A DNA stretch of 64,000 nt from Petrotoga mobilis SJ95 (GCF_000018605.1 NC_010003.1:782501-846500), one strand, 5' to 3'; positions 36,350 to 46,893 are shown, numbered from the stretch's first letter. Made by a program: numbers and translations. The notes: generated by a model not told the origin, from the letters alone.

Positions 36350-36993
36350 TGTTTGTTAAAACTCCTTAGTATATTAAACAATTCTTTTGTAACGTCTTCA
36401 ACATTTTGGGCACCGTCTATTGTAATTATTTTGTTATTTTTTCTATAATATTCTATTACGGGCTCGGTATTTTTCTTATATACTTTATACCTTTCTCTGA
36501 CTACTTCTTCTTTGTCATCGTCTCTTTGAATTAATTTTGTACCACATACATCACATTTTTCGTCTTCTTTTGGTTGAAGGGTAATTAAATTATATACTTT
36601 TCCACAGTTTGGACAGACTCTTCTATTACTTATCCTTTTTACTATTTCTTCTTCGGAAACGTCAATTAGTACTGCCGCATCTATTTCTTTTTGTAACTCT
36701 TTTGTTGCTTGGTCTAAAAATTTTGCTTGGTCTAAAGTTCTGGGGTAACCGTCAAGAATAAAAGAATCTAATTCTTCCAATCTTTCTTTTACCAAACTGT
36801 TCATTATTTCATCCGAAACTAATTCTCCACGATCCATAATTGCTTTAGCCATTTTACCTAATTCTGTACCTTTGCTAACAGCATCCCTTAAAATATCTCC
36901 GGTGGATATGTGTACAATTTGAAACTCCTGGGCAACTTTTTTGGCTTGGGTTCCTTTACCTGCACCAGGCGGTCCGAAAAATAAAAGTCTCAA
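36346..36993 (-). CDS. adk: adenylate kinase
   Basis: Balances AMP, ADP and ATP. The P-loop is FGPPGAGKGTQA (near 7), followed by HISTGDILRDAV and DGYPRTLDQAKFL. The LID domain contains four cysteines, CPNCGKVYN and CDVCGTKL (near 127-150), so this is the zinc-stabilised long form. Length 215 residues. The start is TTG 36993 behind GAAGGAG at 11 nt. It lies 7 bp after secY. Confidence 0.97.
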   Translation of the reverse strand: MRLLFFGPPGAGKGTQAKKVAQEFQIVHISTGDILRDAVSKGTELGKMAKAIMDRGELVSDEIMNSLVKERLEELDSFILDGYPRTLDQAKFLDQATKELQKEIDAAVLIDVSEEEIVKRISNRRVCPNCGKVYNLITLQPKEDEKCDVCGTKLIQRDDDKEEVVRERYKVYKKNTEPVIEYYRKNNKIITIDGAQNVEDVTKELFNILRSFNKQ

Positions 36994-37000
36994 AGAAAAT

Positions 37001-38281
37001 TCATCTCCTTCCTCGTAACCTTCCTTTTTTCATGAAGCCTTCATATTGTCTTACTATCATGTGTTGCTCCATCTGTTGGACAATATCTAAAGCAACTCCA
37101 ACGGCTATTAGTGTACTGGTACCACCTATCCAGATTTGCTGCATCCCTGAAGCGCCTCTGATAAAGTAGGGAACCAAGGCAATTACTACTAAAAAGATCG
37201 CTCCTATGAAAGTTACCCTGGTCATGACTGAAGTGATGTAATTAACAGTCGGTTTTCCTGGTCTTAAACCTGGTATGAACCCACCATAATTTTGTATGTT
37301 ATTTGCTACGTCGTTTGGATCCATAACAACAGAACTGTAGAAGTATGTAAAAAAGAAAACCAGCAAACCATACAACACAAGATAAAGTGGAGAACCTATA
37401 GCAAATAGTCTATCGTCTACGGTAGTGTTTGTTACCCCAGCAATCATACTGGGTAGGGTCATAATAGCGGAGGCAAAGATTATGGGAATTACCCCTCCAC
37501 CATTTACCTTAATAGGTAAATATGTTGAGGAACCTCCATAAATTTTTGTGCCGACTACTCTTTTTGCATATTGAATATTAATCCTTCTTTCAGATGTTTG
37601 AACCGCTACTACAGCTATTACTATAAATATAGCAACAGCGGCTAAGAGTATCCATTCTAATGGGGTTAAACCTATGAGAGCTTCGGCTGCATATGTAGGG
37701 TATCTGGATACTATACCAGCAAATATTAAAACAGATACCCCGTTTCCTATTCCTTTTTCGGTGATTAATTCACCTATCCATAGTAAAAACATCGTTCCTG
37801 CAGCTATAGAAACGGTTGCTAAAGTTACAAAGAGAACTGGTGATAGATTGGGGGATCTGTAATTGTTGGCAGCTATGGACATTAGTAATCCTTGTCCAAA
37901 AGCTAATACTAAAGTTAACATCCTCGTGTAGTGAGCGAATTTTTTTCTCCCACTTTCACCTTCTCTCAACATCTCTTTCAAACTAGGTATTATAGAAGAG
38001 AGAAGTTGAAAAATGATCGAAGCCGTAATATAGGGTGTCACTGAGAGAACAAATATTGATAAATTGCTTAACGCCCCTCCAGCAAAGACATCAAAAAAAC
38101 CTATGAATCCTCCAACCGCTCCTTGGGATGCTCCACTTAAAGCAGCTTGCCAGGCTTCTACATTTATTCCCGGAATGGGGATGTATATACCTATTCTAAA
38201 CCCTATCAACGCTAAAAAGGTGAATATAACTCTATCCCTTAATTCAGGAATCCTAAAAACGTTTCTAAAGGCTTTGAACAT
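37001..38281 (-). CDS. secY: preprotein translocase subunit SecY
   Basis: Channel protein of the Sec translocon with ten transmembrane helices. MFKAFRNVFRIPELRDRVIF begins it; IPIPGINVEAW (near 36), FAGGALSNLSIFVL (plug region, near 70) and the C-terminal QYEGFMKKGRLRGRR are typical. Length is 426 residues from ATG 38281, which has GAGGTG at 10 nt; the TTG at 38290 lies too close to that site. It follows rplO with no overlap from this start. Confidence 0.97.
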   Translation of the reverse strand: MFKAFRNVFRIPELRDRVIFTFLALIGFRIGIYIPIPGINVEAWQAALSGASQGAVGGFIGFFDVFAGGALSNLSIFVLSVTPYITASIIFQLLSSIIPSLKEMLREGESGRKKFAHYTRMLTLVLAFGQGLLMSIAANNYRSPNLSPVLFVTLATVSIAAGTMFLLWIGELITEKGIGNGVSVLIFAGIVSRYPTYAAEALIGLTPLEWILLAAVAIFIVIAVVAVQTSERRINIQYAKRVVGTKIYGGSSTYLPIKVNGGGVIPIIFASAIMTLPSMIAGVTNTTVDDRLFAIGSPLYLVLYGLLVFFFTYFYSSVVMDPNDVANNIQNYGGFIPGLRPGKPTVNYITSVMTRVTFIGAIFLVVIALVPYFIRGASGMQQIWIGGTSTLIAVGVALDIVQQMEQHMIVRQYEGFMKKGRLRGRR

Positions 38282-38282
38282 G

Positions 38283-38738
38283 TTATTCAATCACCTCTAT
38301 TTTCCCGCCAACAGCTTCAATTTTCTCTCTAGCGGTTTGAGAGAAAATGTTAGCTTTGACAACAAGAGGTTTTGATATTTCTCCTTTTCCTAATATTTTT
38401 ACTCCATCGTTCAATTTTTTTATCAATTTCTTTTCTAAAAGTATGTCTGGAGTTACTTCTTCATTTTCTGAGAAATACTTTTCTAATGTTTCTACGTTTA
38501 CAACAGAATATACTTTTTTGAATGGTGCATTAGAGAATCCAAATTTTGGAGTTCTTCTAATAATGTTTGTTTGTCCACCTTCAAATGTTCTACCAATTTT
38601 ACCTCTTCCTCTAGCCTTTTCACCTTTATGCCCTTTGCCAGCTGTTTTTCCTAATCCTGAGCCTATTCCTCTTCCTAACCTTTTTTTGGGTTTCCTTGAT
38701 CCTGGTGTAGGTTTTAGATCTTCTATTTTAAGTGGCAT
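38283..38738 (-). CDS. rplO: ribosomal protein L15
   Basis: Large-subunit assembly protein. [20 protein letters not shown] and [20 protein letters not shown] form the conserved basic N-terminus; the C-terminal domain ends [13 protein letters not shown]. Length 151 residues from ATG 38738 with GGAGG upstream. Upstream in-frame codons overlap rpmD and are not used. Confidence 0.96.
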   Translation of the reverse strand: MPLKIEDLKPTPGSRKPKKRLGRGIGSGLGKTAGKGHKGEKARGRGKIGRTFEGGQTNIIRRTPKFGFSNAPFKKVYSVVNVETLEKYFSENEEVTPDILLEKKLIKKLNDGVKILGKGEISKPLVVKANIFSQTAREKIEAVGGKIEVIE

Positions 38739-38770
38739 GTATATAGCCTCCTTATTTACAATTTGTTTAA

Positions 38771-38956
38771 TTAAGAATCGATTTCTTCCCACTCAACTAA
38801 GTGATGTACAGTCCTTATCATTCCTCTAATTTGGGGATTGTCAGGTTTTATTACTACTTTATCTTTTCTAGTTAAATCTAAAGCATCGAGAGTAGCTAAT
38901 TGTCTTTTGTCTTTCCCTGCTCTTCCTTTTACTAACTTTATCTTTAGACTTGACAT
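38771..38956 (-). CDS. rpmD: ribosomal protein L30
   Basis: Short large-subunit protein of 61 residues. [20 protein letters not shown] and [17 protein letters not shown] match the bacterial L30 pattern. ATG 38956 follows AGGGGGT, 3 bp after the rpsE stop. Confidence 0.95.
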   Translation of the reverse strand: MSSLKIKLVKGRAGKDKRQLATLDALDLTRKDKVVIKPDNPQIRGMIRTVHHLVEWEEIDS

Positions 38957-38959
38957 TAC

Positions 38960-39493
38960 TCATACCCCCTTGTGAGCGCCAAAGAATACTTGTTTAACAG
39001 TTAAATCTCTCAACTTTGCAATTTCTTGAGGAGATCTCAACTTTTTTAATCCATTGTAAGTGGCTTTAGCTAAATTTAATACGTTCGTTGAACTAATGGA
39101 TTTACTTAGAATATTATCTATTCCGGCTAATTCAACAACAGCTCTTACAGCTGAACTGGCTATAACACCGGTACCTGGGCCTGCTGGGAACAGTAATACA
39201 GTGGAAGCATCTTGTTCACCGATTATTTCGTAAGGAATAGTTCCGTTTTTAACGGGGACTTCTATCATATTGTTCTTTGCATTTTCAATTGATTTTCTTA
39301 TGGCTTGTGGAACTTCTCGGGCATTCCCGATTCCTAATCCTACTTTTCCATTTCGATTACCTACTACCGAAACTGCACGAAACGAAATGGTTTTTCCACC
39401 TTTAGTTACTTTGCTGACCCTTCGAATTTCGATTACTCTTTCTTCTAATTCATTTGCAGCATCAGTAGCTTTTACTTTCTGATCGTTCGGCAT
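38960..39493 (-). CDS. rpsE: ribosomal protein S5
   Basis: 30S protein at the mRNA entry and decoding side. The double-stranded-RNA-like domain is [20 protein letters not shown], and the C-terminal domain contains [20 protein letters not shown]. Length 177 residues. ATG 39493 follows AGGAGGTG at 10 nt. Confidence 0.97.
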   Translation of the reverse strand: MPNDQKVKATDAANELEERVIEIRRVSKVTKGGKTISFRAVSVVGNRNGKVGLGIGNAREVPQAIRKSIENAKNNMIEVPVKNGTIPYEIIGEQDASTVLLFPAGPGTGVIASSAVRAVVELAGIDNILSKSISSTNVLNLAKATYNGLKKLRSPQEIAKLRDLTVKQVFFGAHKGV

Positions 39494-39509
39494 AAATTAC
39501 CAACACCTC

Positions 39510-39878
39510 CTAAAACTTTAAGCCCGTTTCTCTTGCTGCTTCAGCAAGAGCTTTTACTTTTCCATGGTATTTGTAACCGCTTCTATCAAAAACAATTTCT
39601 GTTATACCTTTTTCTTTTGCTTTTTCGGCTATGAGTTTCCCTACTTCTTTTGCAGCGTTTTCATCCCATGTTTTTTCTAATTTTTCTTTCAGTTGTTTTT
39701 GGGTTGTTGAAGCTGACGCCAAAGTAACACCTTTAGTGTCGTCTATAATTTGAGCATATATGTGCTTTTGACTTTTAAAAACCGTCAATCTTGGTTTTTC
39801 TGATGTTCCTCTAACGTTTTTTCTCACTCTTAAGTGCCTTTTTTGTCTAAGGGCTTTTTTGTCTAATTGTTTTATCAA
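39510..39878 (-). CDS. rplR: ribosomal protein L18
   Basis: 5S rRNA-binding protein. [37 protein letters not shown] and [20 protein letters not shown] are the conserved blocks. Length 122 residues. The start is TTG 39878 behind AAAGGAGGT at 10 nt. Confidence 0.97.
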   Translation of the reverse strand: MIKQLDKKALRQKRHLRVRKNVRGTSEKPRLTVFKSQKHIYAQIIDDTKGVTLASASTTQKQLKEKLEKTWDENAAKEVGKLIAEKAKEKGITEIVFDRSGYKYHGKVKALAEAARETGLKF

Positions 39879-39908
39879 TTTAAAAGGGACCTCCTTTGCG
39901 GAAATGTT

Positions 39909-40469
39909 TTAAACTTTCTTTCCTTCTTTTCTTAAAACACTTTCTCCAACATATTTTATACCTTTACCACTGTAAACGTTAACTTTTCTTAAGCTTCTTA
40001 TCCTTGCAGCGACTTCTCCGACTTTGTATTTATCTATACCTTTAACGACTACTATTGTGGGTTGTGGAACTTCTATAGTTATTCCTTCAGGGACTGGAAA
40101 TTCTACGGGGTTTGAATAGCCAATATTCAAGATTAAGTTTTTACCTTGAAGCTGAGCTCTGTACCCAATACCGGCAATTTCCAATTCTTTTTTGTATCCT
40201 TCAGTTACACCTTTAATCATGTTTCTCACATGAGAGGTGAACGTGCCTCTTAGCGCTTTTAATCGCTTCTCGTCTGAACTTCTTTTAACTACGCCTTCTT
40301 TTGTTTTAATCATTAATTCGTTGTTATCTCTGTCAACTTCCAAATATTCGGGTAAATTGAGACTTAATTCACCATTTTTACCTTTGATTTTTATTGTTTG
40401 TCCATCCACAGATAATTCTACACCATCAGGAATAATTGTTGGTTTATCAGCTATTCTCGATTGTGGCAT
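39909..40469 (-). CDS. rplF: ribosomal protein L6
   Basis: Large-subunit protein at the factor-binding site, built from two similar domains. SRIADKPTIIPDGVELSVDG begins it; the second domain has ELEIAGIGYRAQLQGKNLIL, and PYKG-like RIRSLRKVNVYSGKGIKYVG closes it. Length 186 residues. ATG 40469 has GAGGAGGTG upstream. Confidence 0.97.
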   Translation of the reverse strand: MPQSRIADKPTIIPDGVELSVDGQTIKIKGKNGELSLNLPEYLEVDRDNNELMIKTKEGVVKRSSDEKRLKALRGTFTSHVRNMIKGVTEGYKKELEIAGIGYRAQLQGKNLILNIGYSNPVEFPVPEGITIEVPQPTIVVVKGIDKYKVGEVAARIRSLRKVNVYSGKGIKYVGESVLRKEGKKV

Positions 40470-40481
40470 CTAGGCACCTCC

Positions 40482-40886
40482 TCACCATACATAACAGATT
40501 ACTTCTCCACCAACTTTTTTCTCTCTTGCTTCTTTATCGGTCATTACTCCTTGGGATGTTGAGAGTATAGCTATACCTAATCCACCCTTGACTTTTGGTA
40601 TGTTACGGGTATTAACATACACTCTTCTTCCGCTTTTTGAAACCCTTATGATCCCTTCCATTATAGGTTTTTTATCTCTTCTTGTACCTTTGTACTTCAA
40701 ATAGACTTTGAGTATTCCTTGTTTACCATCGTCTATGAATTTATAATCATTGATAAATCCTTCTTTTTTCATTATTTCTAAAATGTCTTTTTTTAAGTTT
40801 GAAGCGGGTATTTCAACACTTTCTTTGAACACCGAATTGGCGTTCCTTATTCTGGTTAGCATATCAGCTACCGGATCGCTCCACAT
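40482..40886 (-). CDS. rpsH: ribosomal protein S8
   Basis: Central-domain 16S rRNA binder. [20 protein letters not shown] begins it and [20 protein letters not shown] near the C-terminus is the RNA-binding signature. Length 134 residues. S8 is the translational repressor of the spc operon in E. coli; no such site was identified here. Confidence 0.97.
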   Translation of the reverse strand: MWSDPVADMLTRIRNANSVFKESVEIPASNLKKDILEIMKKEGFINDYKFIDDGKQGILKVYLKYKGTRRDKKPIMEGIIRVSKSGRRVYVNTRNIPKVKGGLGIAILSTSQGVMTDKEAREKKVGGEVICYVW

Positions 40887-40900
40887 TCGTTTTTCCCTCC

Positions 40901-41086
40901 TTACCAGCTAGCCTTCTTAACTCCAGGAAGTTTACCTTCCAGAGCTTGTTCTCTGAAACATATTCTGCATAAACCGAATTCTCTATAAACAGCTCTTGGT
41001 CTACCACATACTTTACATCGTGAGTACTCTCTTGTTTTATACTTCGGAGTTCTTTTAGATTTTTCTATAAGAGCCTTTTTCGCCAT
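40901..41086 (-). CDS. rpsN: ribosomal protein S14, zinc-binding short form
   Basis: 30S head protein of 61 residues. The zinc ligands are CKVCGRPR (near 24) and CRICF (near 40), so this is the type Z S14 found in many thermophiles and Firmicutes. ATG 41086 follows GGAGGGTGTG. Confidence 0.97.
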   Translation of the reverse strand: MAKKALIEKSKRTPKYKTREYSRCKVCGRPRAVYREFGLCRICFREQALEGKLPGVKKASW

Positions 41087-41102
41087 TACTCACACCCTCC
41101 AT

Positions 41103-41660
41103 TTATTTTTTTTGTAACGGGAAACCAAAATATTCTAATAATTTCCTGGCTTCTTCATCAGTTTTAGCTGTGGTGACGATTGTTATATCCATACCTTGAA
41201 TTCTACTTATATCATCAGGCCTGATTTCCGGAAAAATTAGTTGCTCGGGTATTCCGAAGGTATAATTACCTCTTCCATCGAAAGAATCGGCAGGTAACCC
41301 TCTAAAATCCCTCAATTTTGGTAACACAACATGGTTTAATTTATACAAGAAATTATACATTTTCCATCCTCTCAAGGTAACTTTCACACCTATCGGCATA
41401 CCCTCTCTAACCTTAAAATTGGCAACACTTTTCTTTGCCCTGGCTATTAAGGCTTTTTGTCCGACTATCTTCGTTAACTCTTGGGCATGTTTTTCAACAA
41501 CTGCTCTGTTCCTGGAACCTTCTCCAACTCCCATATTAACAACTATCTTTACAAGTTTCGGCACTTGTAATTCGTTTTTGTAGTTAAATTCTTTCATCAT
41601 TGAAGGTATTACTACTTCTTTGTACCTGTCTTTCAGAGGTATATACTGAACTTTCTCCAT
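41103..41660 (-). CDS. rplE: ribosomal protein L5
   Basis: 5S rRNA-binding protein that contacts the 30S head. VPKLVKIVVNMGVGEGSRNR (near 33), FKVREGMPIGVKVTLRGWKM (near 85) and DITIVTTAKTDEEARKLLEY (near 158) are family blocks. Length 185 residues. ATG 41660 follows AGGAGGA. Confidence 0.97.
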   Translation of the reverse strand: MEKVQYIPLKDRYKEVVIPSMMKEFNYKNELQVPKLVKIVVNMGVGEGSRNRAVVEKHAQELTKIVGQKALIARAKKSVANFKVREGMPIGVKVTLRGWKMYNFLYKLNHVVLPKLRDFRGLPADSFDGRGNYTFGIPEQLIFPEIRPDDISRIQGMDITIVTTAKTDEEARKLLEYFGFPLQKK

Positions 41661-41728
41661 TGATAGTCCTCCTTTTTACTTCTTACCATACCTACTTGAT
41701 TTTTACAAGTTTTCAAAATTTGAATGGA

Positions 41729-42049
41729 TTAAGATTTTTCTACTATTTCACCACATTTTTTGCAATATCTTACTTTGCTTCCATCTTCAAGAAATTTAAA
41801 TCCCACTCTGGTTTTTTGATTGCAGTTTGGACAGACTAACATAACGTTTGAAATATCAATAGGACTGGGTTGCTCAATAATTCCGCCTTCCCTCATCTTT
41901 TGAGTGGGCCTTTGATGCTTCTTGACGACGTTTACGTTATCCACAATGACTTTTTTGTCCTTTGGAATAACCCTCAAAACTTTGCTTCTCTTTCCTTTAT
42001 CTTTTCCAGAGATCACTACTACTGTGTCGTCTCTCTTTATTTTATACAT
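41729..42049 (-). CDS. rplX: ribosomal protein L24
   Basis: Assembly-initiating large-subunit protein. The KOW motif is [20 protein letters not shown]. The C-terminal part carries [14 protein letters not shown] and [11 protein letters not shown], a two-CxxC zinc ribbon seen in many but not all bacterial L24 proteins. Length 106 residues. ATG 42049 follows GTGAGGTG. Confidence 0.96.
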   Translation of the reverse strand: MYKIKRDDTVVVISGKDKGKRSKVLRVIPKDKKVIVDNVNVVKKHQRPTQKMREGGIIEQPSPIDISNVMLVCPNCNQKTRVGFKFLEDGSKVRYCKKCGEIVEKS

Positions 42050-42058
42050 ATTTTCACC

Positions 42059-42427
42059 TCACCAAACTTCTTTTGCTAACGATGCTATCTTCGCGTAGCC
42101 TTTTTCCCGTACTTCTCTGGCTACTGGACCAAAAACCCTCGTTCCTAAAGGTAACTTATTTTTATCAATCAGTACCGCAGCATTGTCATCAAATCTAATA
42201 TAGGTTCCATCTTTCCTTCTTATCTCTTTTTTCGTTCTGACAATAACGGCTTGAACTACTTGACCTTTTTTCAAATCTGTGTGAGGTATGGCTTCCCTAA
42301 CGGAGCAAACAACGGTGTCTCCGACGGTTCCTTTTGATTTATGAAACCCACCGAGTACTTTGATAACTCTTAATACTTTTGCTCCAGAGTTATCAGCAAC
42401 TCTGATTTTACTCTCTAGTTGTACCAT
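42059..42427 (-). CDS. rplN: ribosomal protein L14
   Basis: Large-subunit intersubunit-face protein of 122 residues. [20 protein letters not shown] begins it and [20 protein letters not shown] is near the end. The start is ATG 42427 behind GGAGGTGAGG, overlapping the rpsQ stop by 20 bp. Confidence 0.97.
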   Translation of the reverse strand: MVQLESKIRVADNSGAKVLRVIKVLGGFHKSKGTVGDTVVCSVREAIPHTDLKKGQVVQAVIVRTKKEIRRKDGTYIRFDDNAAVLIDKNKLPLGTRVFGPVAREVREKGYAKIASLAKEVW

Positions 42428-42740
42428 CAACCTCACCTCCAAAGGCTTCTTTTAATTCTTCTTCAACTGAGTCTGGTGTTTCAACTTCTTCCGATAAAAT
42501 ATTTTTTCTCACAATTCTTTTTAAAACAAAAGCCTTTGTTTTGGAAAGCTTCCTGGATTCTTCTATTTCAACAATATCTCCAATCTCACATTCGTTATTT
42601 TCATCATGTGCATGGTATCTTCTGGTTTTTCTGACAAATTTGTGGTATTTGGGATGTTTTGTAAGTCTATCTGTTTCAACTGTTATCGTTTTGTCCATCG
42701 CATTGCTTACAACTTTTCCAGTTATTATCTTTTTAGACAT
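42408..42740 (-). CDS. rpsQ: ribosomal protein S17 with acidic C-terminal extension
   Basis: Primary 16S rRNA binder with an OB fold. [20 protein letters not shown] and [20 protein letters not shown] are conserved. At 110 residues it is about 25 longer than usual; the extra C-terminus ([20 protein letters not shown]) is acidic, the opposite of most ribosomal-protein tails. ATG 42740 follows AAGGAGG. Confidence 0.96.
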   Translation of the reverse strand: MSKKIITGKVVSNAMDKTITVETDRLTKHPKYHKFVRKTRRYHAHDENNECEIGDIVEIEESRKLSKTKAFVLKRIVRKNILSEEVETPDSVEEELKEAFGGEVDGTTRE

Positions 42741-42745
42741 GAAAT

Positions 42746-42946
42746 TTACCTCCTTATTCCGAGTTCCCTTTCTTTGAGGATGGTCTTTATTCGAGCTATA
42801 TCTTTCTTAACTTGCTTGATACTTGAAGAATTTTTTAGTTGTCCAAGTTCGAGTTGAAACCTCAATTGAAATAATTTTTCCTTCAAATTGTTTAATTCTT
42901 GATTGAGCTCTTCGTCTGTTAATTCTCTCATCTCAGTTATTCTCAT
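42746..42946 (-). CDS. rpmC: ribosomal protein L29
   Basis: Two-helix protein near the tunnel exit, 66 residues. [20 protein letters not shown] and [20 protein letters not shown] fit the family. Its start codon shares one base with the rplP stop, and AGGAGGGG lies upstream. Confidence 0.96.
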   Translation of the reverse strand: MRITEMRELTDEELNQELNNLKEKLFQLRFQLELGQLKNSSSIKQVKKDIARIKTILKERELGIRR

Positions 42947-43371
42947 CAGAGCTCCCCTCCTATTTCATATCTTTGAACTATCTTAGTCCTTATCGGTAGC
43001 TTGGAGGCGGCATACTCTAAGGCCCTTTTGGCAGTTGCTTCATCGACTCCACCTATTTCAAACATCACTCTTCCTTTCTTTACAACCGCTACCCAACCTT
43101 CCACATCACCTTTACCTTTTCCTTGCCTTGTTCCAATTCCTTTAGAAGTTATTGGCTTATCGGGAAAAATGTTAATCCATATATTTCCCGTTCTTTTTAA
43201 TGTCCTTACCATAGATAACCTACATGCTTCTATCTGTTGAGCGGTTATCCATGAGCTTTCCATCGCTTTTAATCCCCAGTCGCCGAAATGCACCAAACTA
43301 GCACCTTTTGTCATTCCCCTGACTGTTCCGCGTTGTTGTTTTCTGTATTTTACTCTTTTAGGCATCAACAT
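42946..43371 (-). CDS. rplP: ribosomal protein L16
   Basis: Large-subunit protein near the A-site tRNA elbow. [37 protein letters not shown] and RMGKGKG-like [20 protein letters not shown] are family blocks. Length 141 residues from ATG 43371 (8 nt after AGGAGG); another Met two codons later is possible. It is separated from rpsC by 169 bp of repeat DNA. Confidence 0.97.
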   Translation of the reverse strand: MLMPKRVKYRKQQRGTVRGMTKGASLVHFGDWGLKAMESSWITAQQIEACRLSMVRTLKRTGNIWINIFPDKPITSKGIGTRQGKGKGDVEGWVAVVKKGRVMFEIGGVDEATAKRALEYAASKLPIRTKIVQRYEIGGEL

Positions 43372-43416
43372 TTAGGATTTCCTCCTTTTTACCATTTCTA
43401 CGATCTTTAACTTGCT

Positions 43417-43530
43417 TAGCGCCCCTTCGCCCCGCTCCCCACCCATCAGGATGGAAGAAGGAGATCTTCACTACGTTCCCCACCTATAAGGATGGAAGAA
43501 GGAGATCTTCACTACGCTCTCTATCCATTT
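43417..43530 (+). repeat. GC-rich dispersed repeat between rplP and rpsC
   Basis: TTAGCGCCCCTTCGCCCCGC, then CCCACCCATCAGGATGGAAG and AAGGAGATCTTCACTACG, repeated once as CCCACCTATAAGGATGGAAG with the same AAGGAGATCTTCACTACG tail. The two direct units are about 50 nt each. Confidence 0.8.
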
Positions 43531-43540
43531 GGAAAGATTA

Positions 43541-44173
43541 TTAAATCAGCGTATCACCATGATAGACCCAAACTTTTATCCCTATGGTACCATATTTAGT
43601 TTGAGAATGAACAACAGCGTAATCTATGTTTGATCTCAAGGTTTGAAGAGGCAATCTTCCCTCCATATACCATTCTGTTCTCGCTATTTCGGCACCACCG
43701 AGTCTACCAGAAACCATTATTTTCACACCTTTAGCTCCTCTTCTCATGGCGTTGGTTATAGCTCTTTTCATTGCAACTTTGTGCGAAACCCTTCTTTGCA
43801 GTTGACCGGATACATCTTCAGCTATGAGTTGAGCAACAACGTAAGGATTTTTTACTTCTTCAGCGTAGACCTTAATATTTTTATCCCCTACAATGTTTTT
43901 CAAATCATCTCTAATTTTTTTCATTTCTGCGCCTTTTCGTCCAATCAAAATTCCTAATCTGGCACCATAAATATCTATTCTTATTGACGAATCACTGGGT
44001 CTTTCAATTAATATCTCTGAAATTCCAGCAGCTTCGTAATTGGATTTTATATAATCTCTTATTTTTTCATCTTCATGCAAATAATCAGAATAATTCTTTT
44101 CGTTAAACCATACAGATTTCCAAGTTTTATTGTTTCCTAACCTGAAACCGTTTGGGTGCACTTTTGATCCCAC
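43541..44173 (-). CDS. rpsC: ribosomal protein S3
   Basis: 30S protein at the mRNA entry tunnel. GSKVHPNGFRLGNNKTWKSV begins it; the KH domain is ARLGILIGRKGAEMKKIRDD (near 72); GRLGGAEIARTEWYMEGRLP is near 160. Length 210 residues. The start is GTG 44173 behind GTGAGGTGAAATAA. Confidence 0.97.
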   Translation of the reverse strand: MGSKVHPNGFRLGNNKTWKSVWFNEKNYSDYLHEDEKIRDYIKSNYEAAGISEILIERPSDSSIRIDIYGARLGILIGRKGAEMKKIRDDLKNIVGDKNIKVYAEEVKNPYVVAQLIAEDVSGQLQRRVSHKVAMKRAITNAMRRGAKGVKIMVSGRLGGAEIARTEWYMEGRLPLQTLRSNIDYAVVHSQTKYGTIGIKVWVYHGDTLI

Positions 44174-44188
44174 TTATTTCACCTCACT

Positions 44189-44638
44189 TTATTTATCAGC
44201 ACTTTTGTCTCTTACGGTTATATAAATATGGCTCATTCTTTTTTGAAGAATATCTGCTCTTCCATGAGACCTTGGCCATAATCTTTTGAGTCTAGGACCT
44301 TCATTCACCATTATCTCAGAAACATAGAGATTTTCAGCGTTTAATCCAAAATTATTTTCAGCATTCGCAATTGCGGACATCAAAGTTTTATATAGTATAC
44401 GTGCGGATTTTTTTGGACTAAAAGTGAGTATTTGAAGTGCTTCACTTATATCTTTATTCCTTATTGAGTTTGCCATAGATCTAGCTTTTCTAGGTGATAT
44501 TCTTACATATTTTGTGACTGCTCTAGCTTCAACAATTGGTTCAGAGGCTTCTTTCTCTTTTCTCATTCTGTGATATACAGATCTTTTTACTTTTCTACCA
44601 TCTTCTTGAACTCTGGAAACATTAGTATTAGTAGCCAT
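44189..44638 (-). CDS. rplV: ribosomal protein L22 with N-terminal extension
   Basis: Tunnel-lining large-subunit protein. The conserved core starts at [20 protein letters not shown] and ends [20 protein letters not shown]. Length is 149 residues, about 35 more than the usual form, because of a basic N-terminal extension ([20 protein letters not shown]). The start ATG 44638 follows GAGGAGGGT, so the extension is translated. Confidence 0.96.
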   Translation of the reverse strand: MATNTNVSRVQEDGRKVKRSVYHRMRKEKEASEPIVEARAVTKYVRISPRKARSMANSIRNKDISEALQILTFSPKKSARILYKTLMSAIANAENNFGLNAENLYVSEIMVNEGPRLKRLWPRSHGRADILQKRMSHIYITVRDKSADK

Positions 44639-44650
44639 GAACTACCCTCC

Positions 44651-44944
44651 TCAACCTTGCTTTTCTATCTTTCCTTTAACAGCTTTTTTGTCTGGATGTC
44701 CTCCAAACCTTCTGGTTGGAGAAAATTCTCCCAATCTGTGACCAATCATTTGTTCAGTTATATAAACCGGTATGTGTTTCATTCCGTTATGAACTGCTAT
44801 TGTATGTCCAACCATTTCTGGCAGGATCATCGAGGCCCTTGACCAAGTTTTAATAACCTTTTTTTCACCCTTTTCGTTCATCTCTCTAATCTTTTTGATA
44901 AGACTTGGATGAACATAAGGACCTTTTTTTAAAGACCTTCCCAC
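44651..44944 (-). CDS. rpsS: ribosomal protein S19
   Basis: 30S head protein. [40 protein letters not shown] and [18 protein letters not shown] are family blocks. Length 97 residues. The start is GTG 44944 behind AAGGAGGTG. The gap to rplB (146 bp) is repeat DNA. Confidence 0.97.
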   Translation of the reverse strand: MGRSLKKGPYVHPSLIKKIREMNEKGEKKVIKTWSRASMILPEMVGHTIAVHNGMKHIPVYITEQMIGHRLGEFSPTRRFGGHPDKKAVKGKIEKQG

Positions 44945-44977
44945 CTACTGCACCTCCTTGCTCTTCATTCTAGGTAC

Positions 44978-45088
44978 CTTTAGAAACTCTAAAAGCTTGT
45001 TAATAGCGCCCCTTCGCCCAGCTCCCTACCCATAAGGAAGGGGTTTACGGTCCCTTAAACTTCGCTCCCCACGCATAAGGATAAAAAT
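44978..45088 (+). repeat. GC-rich dispersed repeat between rpsS and rplB
   Basis: Begins CTTTAGAAACTCTAAAAG, then TAGCGCCCCTTCGCCCAGCT (45004), CCCTACCCATAAGGAAGGGG, and a second partial unit CGCTCCCCACGCATAAGGAT. The leading part closely matches the one at 5290, which helps define the repeat's left boundary. Confidence 0.8.
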
Positions 45089-45090
45089 GC

Positions 45091-45915
45091 TTACTTTACC
45101 CTTCTTCTTACTATAAATTTATCGGATTGTTTTTTTCCTCTTCTTGTTTTATACCCTTTAGCAGGTGTTCCCCAAGGAGATTTAGGAATATGACCTTTAC
45201 TTCTGCCTTCTCCACCACCCATTGGGTGATCTACTGGATTTTGTACCATACCTCTTACCTTGGGTCTTCTTCCTAACCATCTGGTTTTTCCAGCTTTACC
45301 GTAAACTTCATTGGAGTGTTCTTCGTTACCAACTACACCGATGGTAGCCATACAACTTAAACGAACTCTTCTCAACTCACCAGAAGGCATTTTTAAAAGT
45401 GCATATTTACCTTCTTTAGCCATTAACTGTGCATAAGTCCCTGCAGATTTTGCTATTTTTCCACCTCTACCAGGTTCAAATTCTATATTGTGCACAAGAG
45501 TTCCTAGAGGAATATTCTCCAAAGGTAAGCTGTTACCTACTTTGATTTCAGCTTTTGCACCACTCATTACAGTTTCTCCTACATGTAATCCCTTGGGAGA
45601 TAATATATACCTTTTTTCTCCATCGGCGTATACCAATAGAGCTATCCTTGCACTTCTGTTAGGATCGTATTCTATTGAAGCAACTTTTGCAGGGATATTT
45701 ATTTTGTCTCTTTTAAAGTCTATTATTCTGTACTTTCTTTTGTGCCCACCACCTCGATGCCTCATTGTAACTCGACCATAATGGTTCCTTCCACCTGTTT
45801 TTTTCAAGGGTTCGAGTAAACTTTTTTCGGGTTCGACTTTTGATAATTCAGAAAAATCAGATGTCGTCATATATCTTCGCGATGGTGTTACAGGTTTGTA
45901 TTGTTTTAACGCCAT
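45091..45915 (-). CDS. rplB: ribosomal protein L2
   Basis: Large-subunit protein needed for peptidyl-transferase assembly. [20 protein letters not shown] (near 42) and the C-terminal [20 protein letters not shown] (near 220) with the essential His are visible. Length 274 residues. ATG 45915 follows GAGAGGTGG. Confidence 0.97.
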
Positions 45916-45931
45916 TATTTATCCACCTCTC

Positions 45932-46228
45932 TTACAGACTGCCTTGCAATTCTCTGATTACGTATCCTTCTCCTAATTTAACTATTGCTTTTTTCCATCC
46001 TCTTGTATATCCTTCACTTCTTCCCAATCTTTTTGGTTTAGGTTTCATATTCATTACGTATACTTTCTCTACTTTGACTTTGAATATTGTCTCAATGGCT
46101 TCCTTTATTTCTGGTTTGGTAGCTTCTTTCATGACTTCAAAGGTATATTTGCGTTCTTGCATGAGAGAATAGGTTTTTTCTGTTAAGATCGGCCTAGTAA
46201 TTATATCATAAGCTTTTTGAAGTTCCAT
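45932..46228 (-). CDS. rplW: ribosomal protein L23
   Basis: Tunnel-exit protein that docks trigger factor and [23 protein letters not shown] and [20 protein letters not shown] are conserved. Length 98 residues. The start ATG shares one base with the rplD stop (TGATG). Confidence 0.97.
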   Translation of the reverse strand: MELQKAYDIITRPILTEKTYSLMQERKYTFEVMKEATKPEIKEAIETIFKVKVEKVYVMNMKPKPKRLGRSEGYTRGWKKAIVKLGEGYVIRELQGSL

Positions 46229-46893
46229 CAGCCGATCACCTCCTCGATTTTATTCACCATTTCCTTGGTAAGCACGATTTTCTCGCTGTTTATTAAATCA
46301 AATACATTTAAACCGTCCACATTCTTTTTGTTTTGACCAGGGTTATCAGCTATAATTACTTTCACCTTTGGCAAATTTCTTGCAGATAGTTTAAAGTTTT
46401 CGTATTGTTCCTGGTGATAAGGAAATAAAAATAAAACCTTTGTATCTTCCATACCGAATTTGGATAAAATATTTTTTACATCTTTCGTTCTTGGCTTTTC
46501 GAATTTAACCTCATCTAAAACAATTAAATTGTTTTCTCTATACCTGACACTCAACGCAGACTTTAAAGCTAGTCTTTTCATTTTTTTATTGAGATCTTTG
46601 TGAAATTCCCTGGGCTTTGGTCCAAAAGTTACTCCACCGTGTCGGAAAAGAGGAGATCTAATTGATCCGGCTCTTGCCCTACCTGTATGCTTTTGAGGCC
46701 ATGGTTTTCTGCCTCCTCCACTAACTTCACTTCTTGTCTTTGTCGAAGCTGTTCCTGCCCTTTTGTTGGTCAATTGCATATCAACGTATCTATATAGTAC
46801 ATCCATATTTGGATCAATATTAAAGATTTCGTCTTTAATATCTAACGTTCCAACTTTTTCATTTTGAATATTGTATATATCTATCTGCGACAT
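46228..46893 (-). CDS. rplD: ribosomal protein L4
   Basis: Tunnel-lining protein. The extended loop [20 protein letters not shown] (near 50) and [18 protein letters not shown] are the family signature; the C-terminus holds [20 protein letters not shown]. Length 221 residues. L4 is an operon repressor in E. coli; no leader structure was confirmed here. Confidence 0.97.
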   Translation of the reverse strand: MSQIDIYNIQNEKVGTLDIKDEIFNIDPNMDVLYRYVDMQLTNKRAGTASTKTRSEVSGGGRKPWPQKHTGRARAGSIRSPLFRHGGVTFGPKPREFHKDLNKKMKRLALKSALSVRYRENNLIVLDEVKFEKPRTKDVKNILSKFGMEDTKVLFLFPYHQEQYENFKLSARNLPKVKVIIADNPGQNKKNVDGLNVFDLINSEKIVLTKEMVNKIEEVIG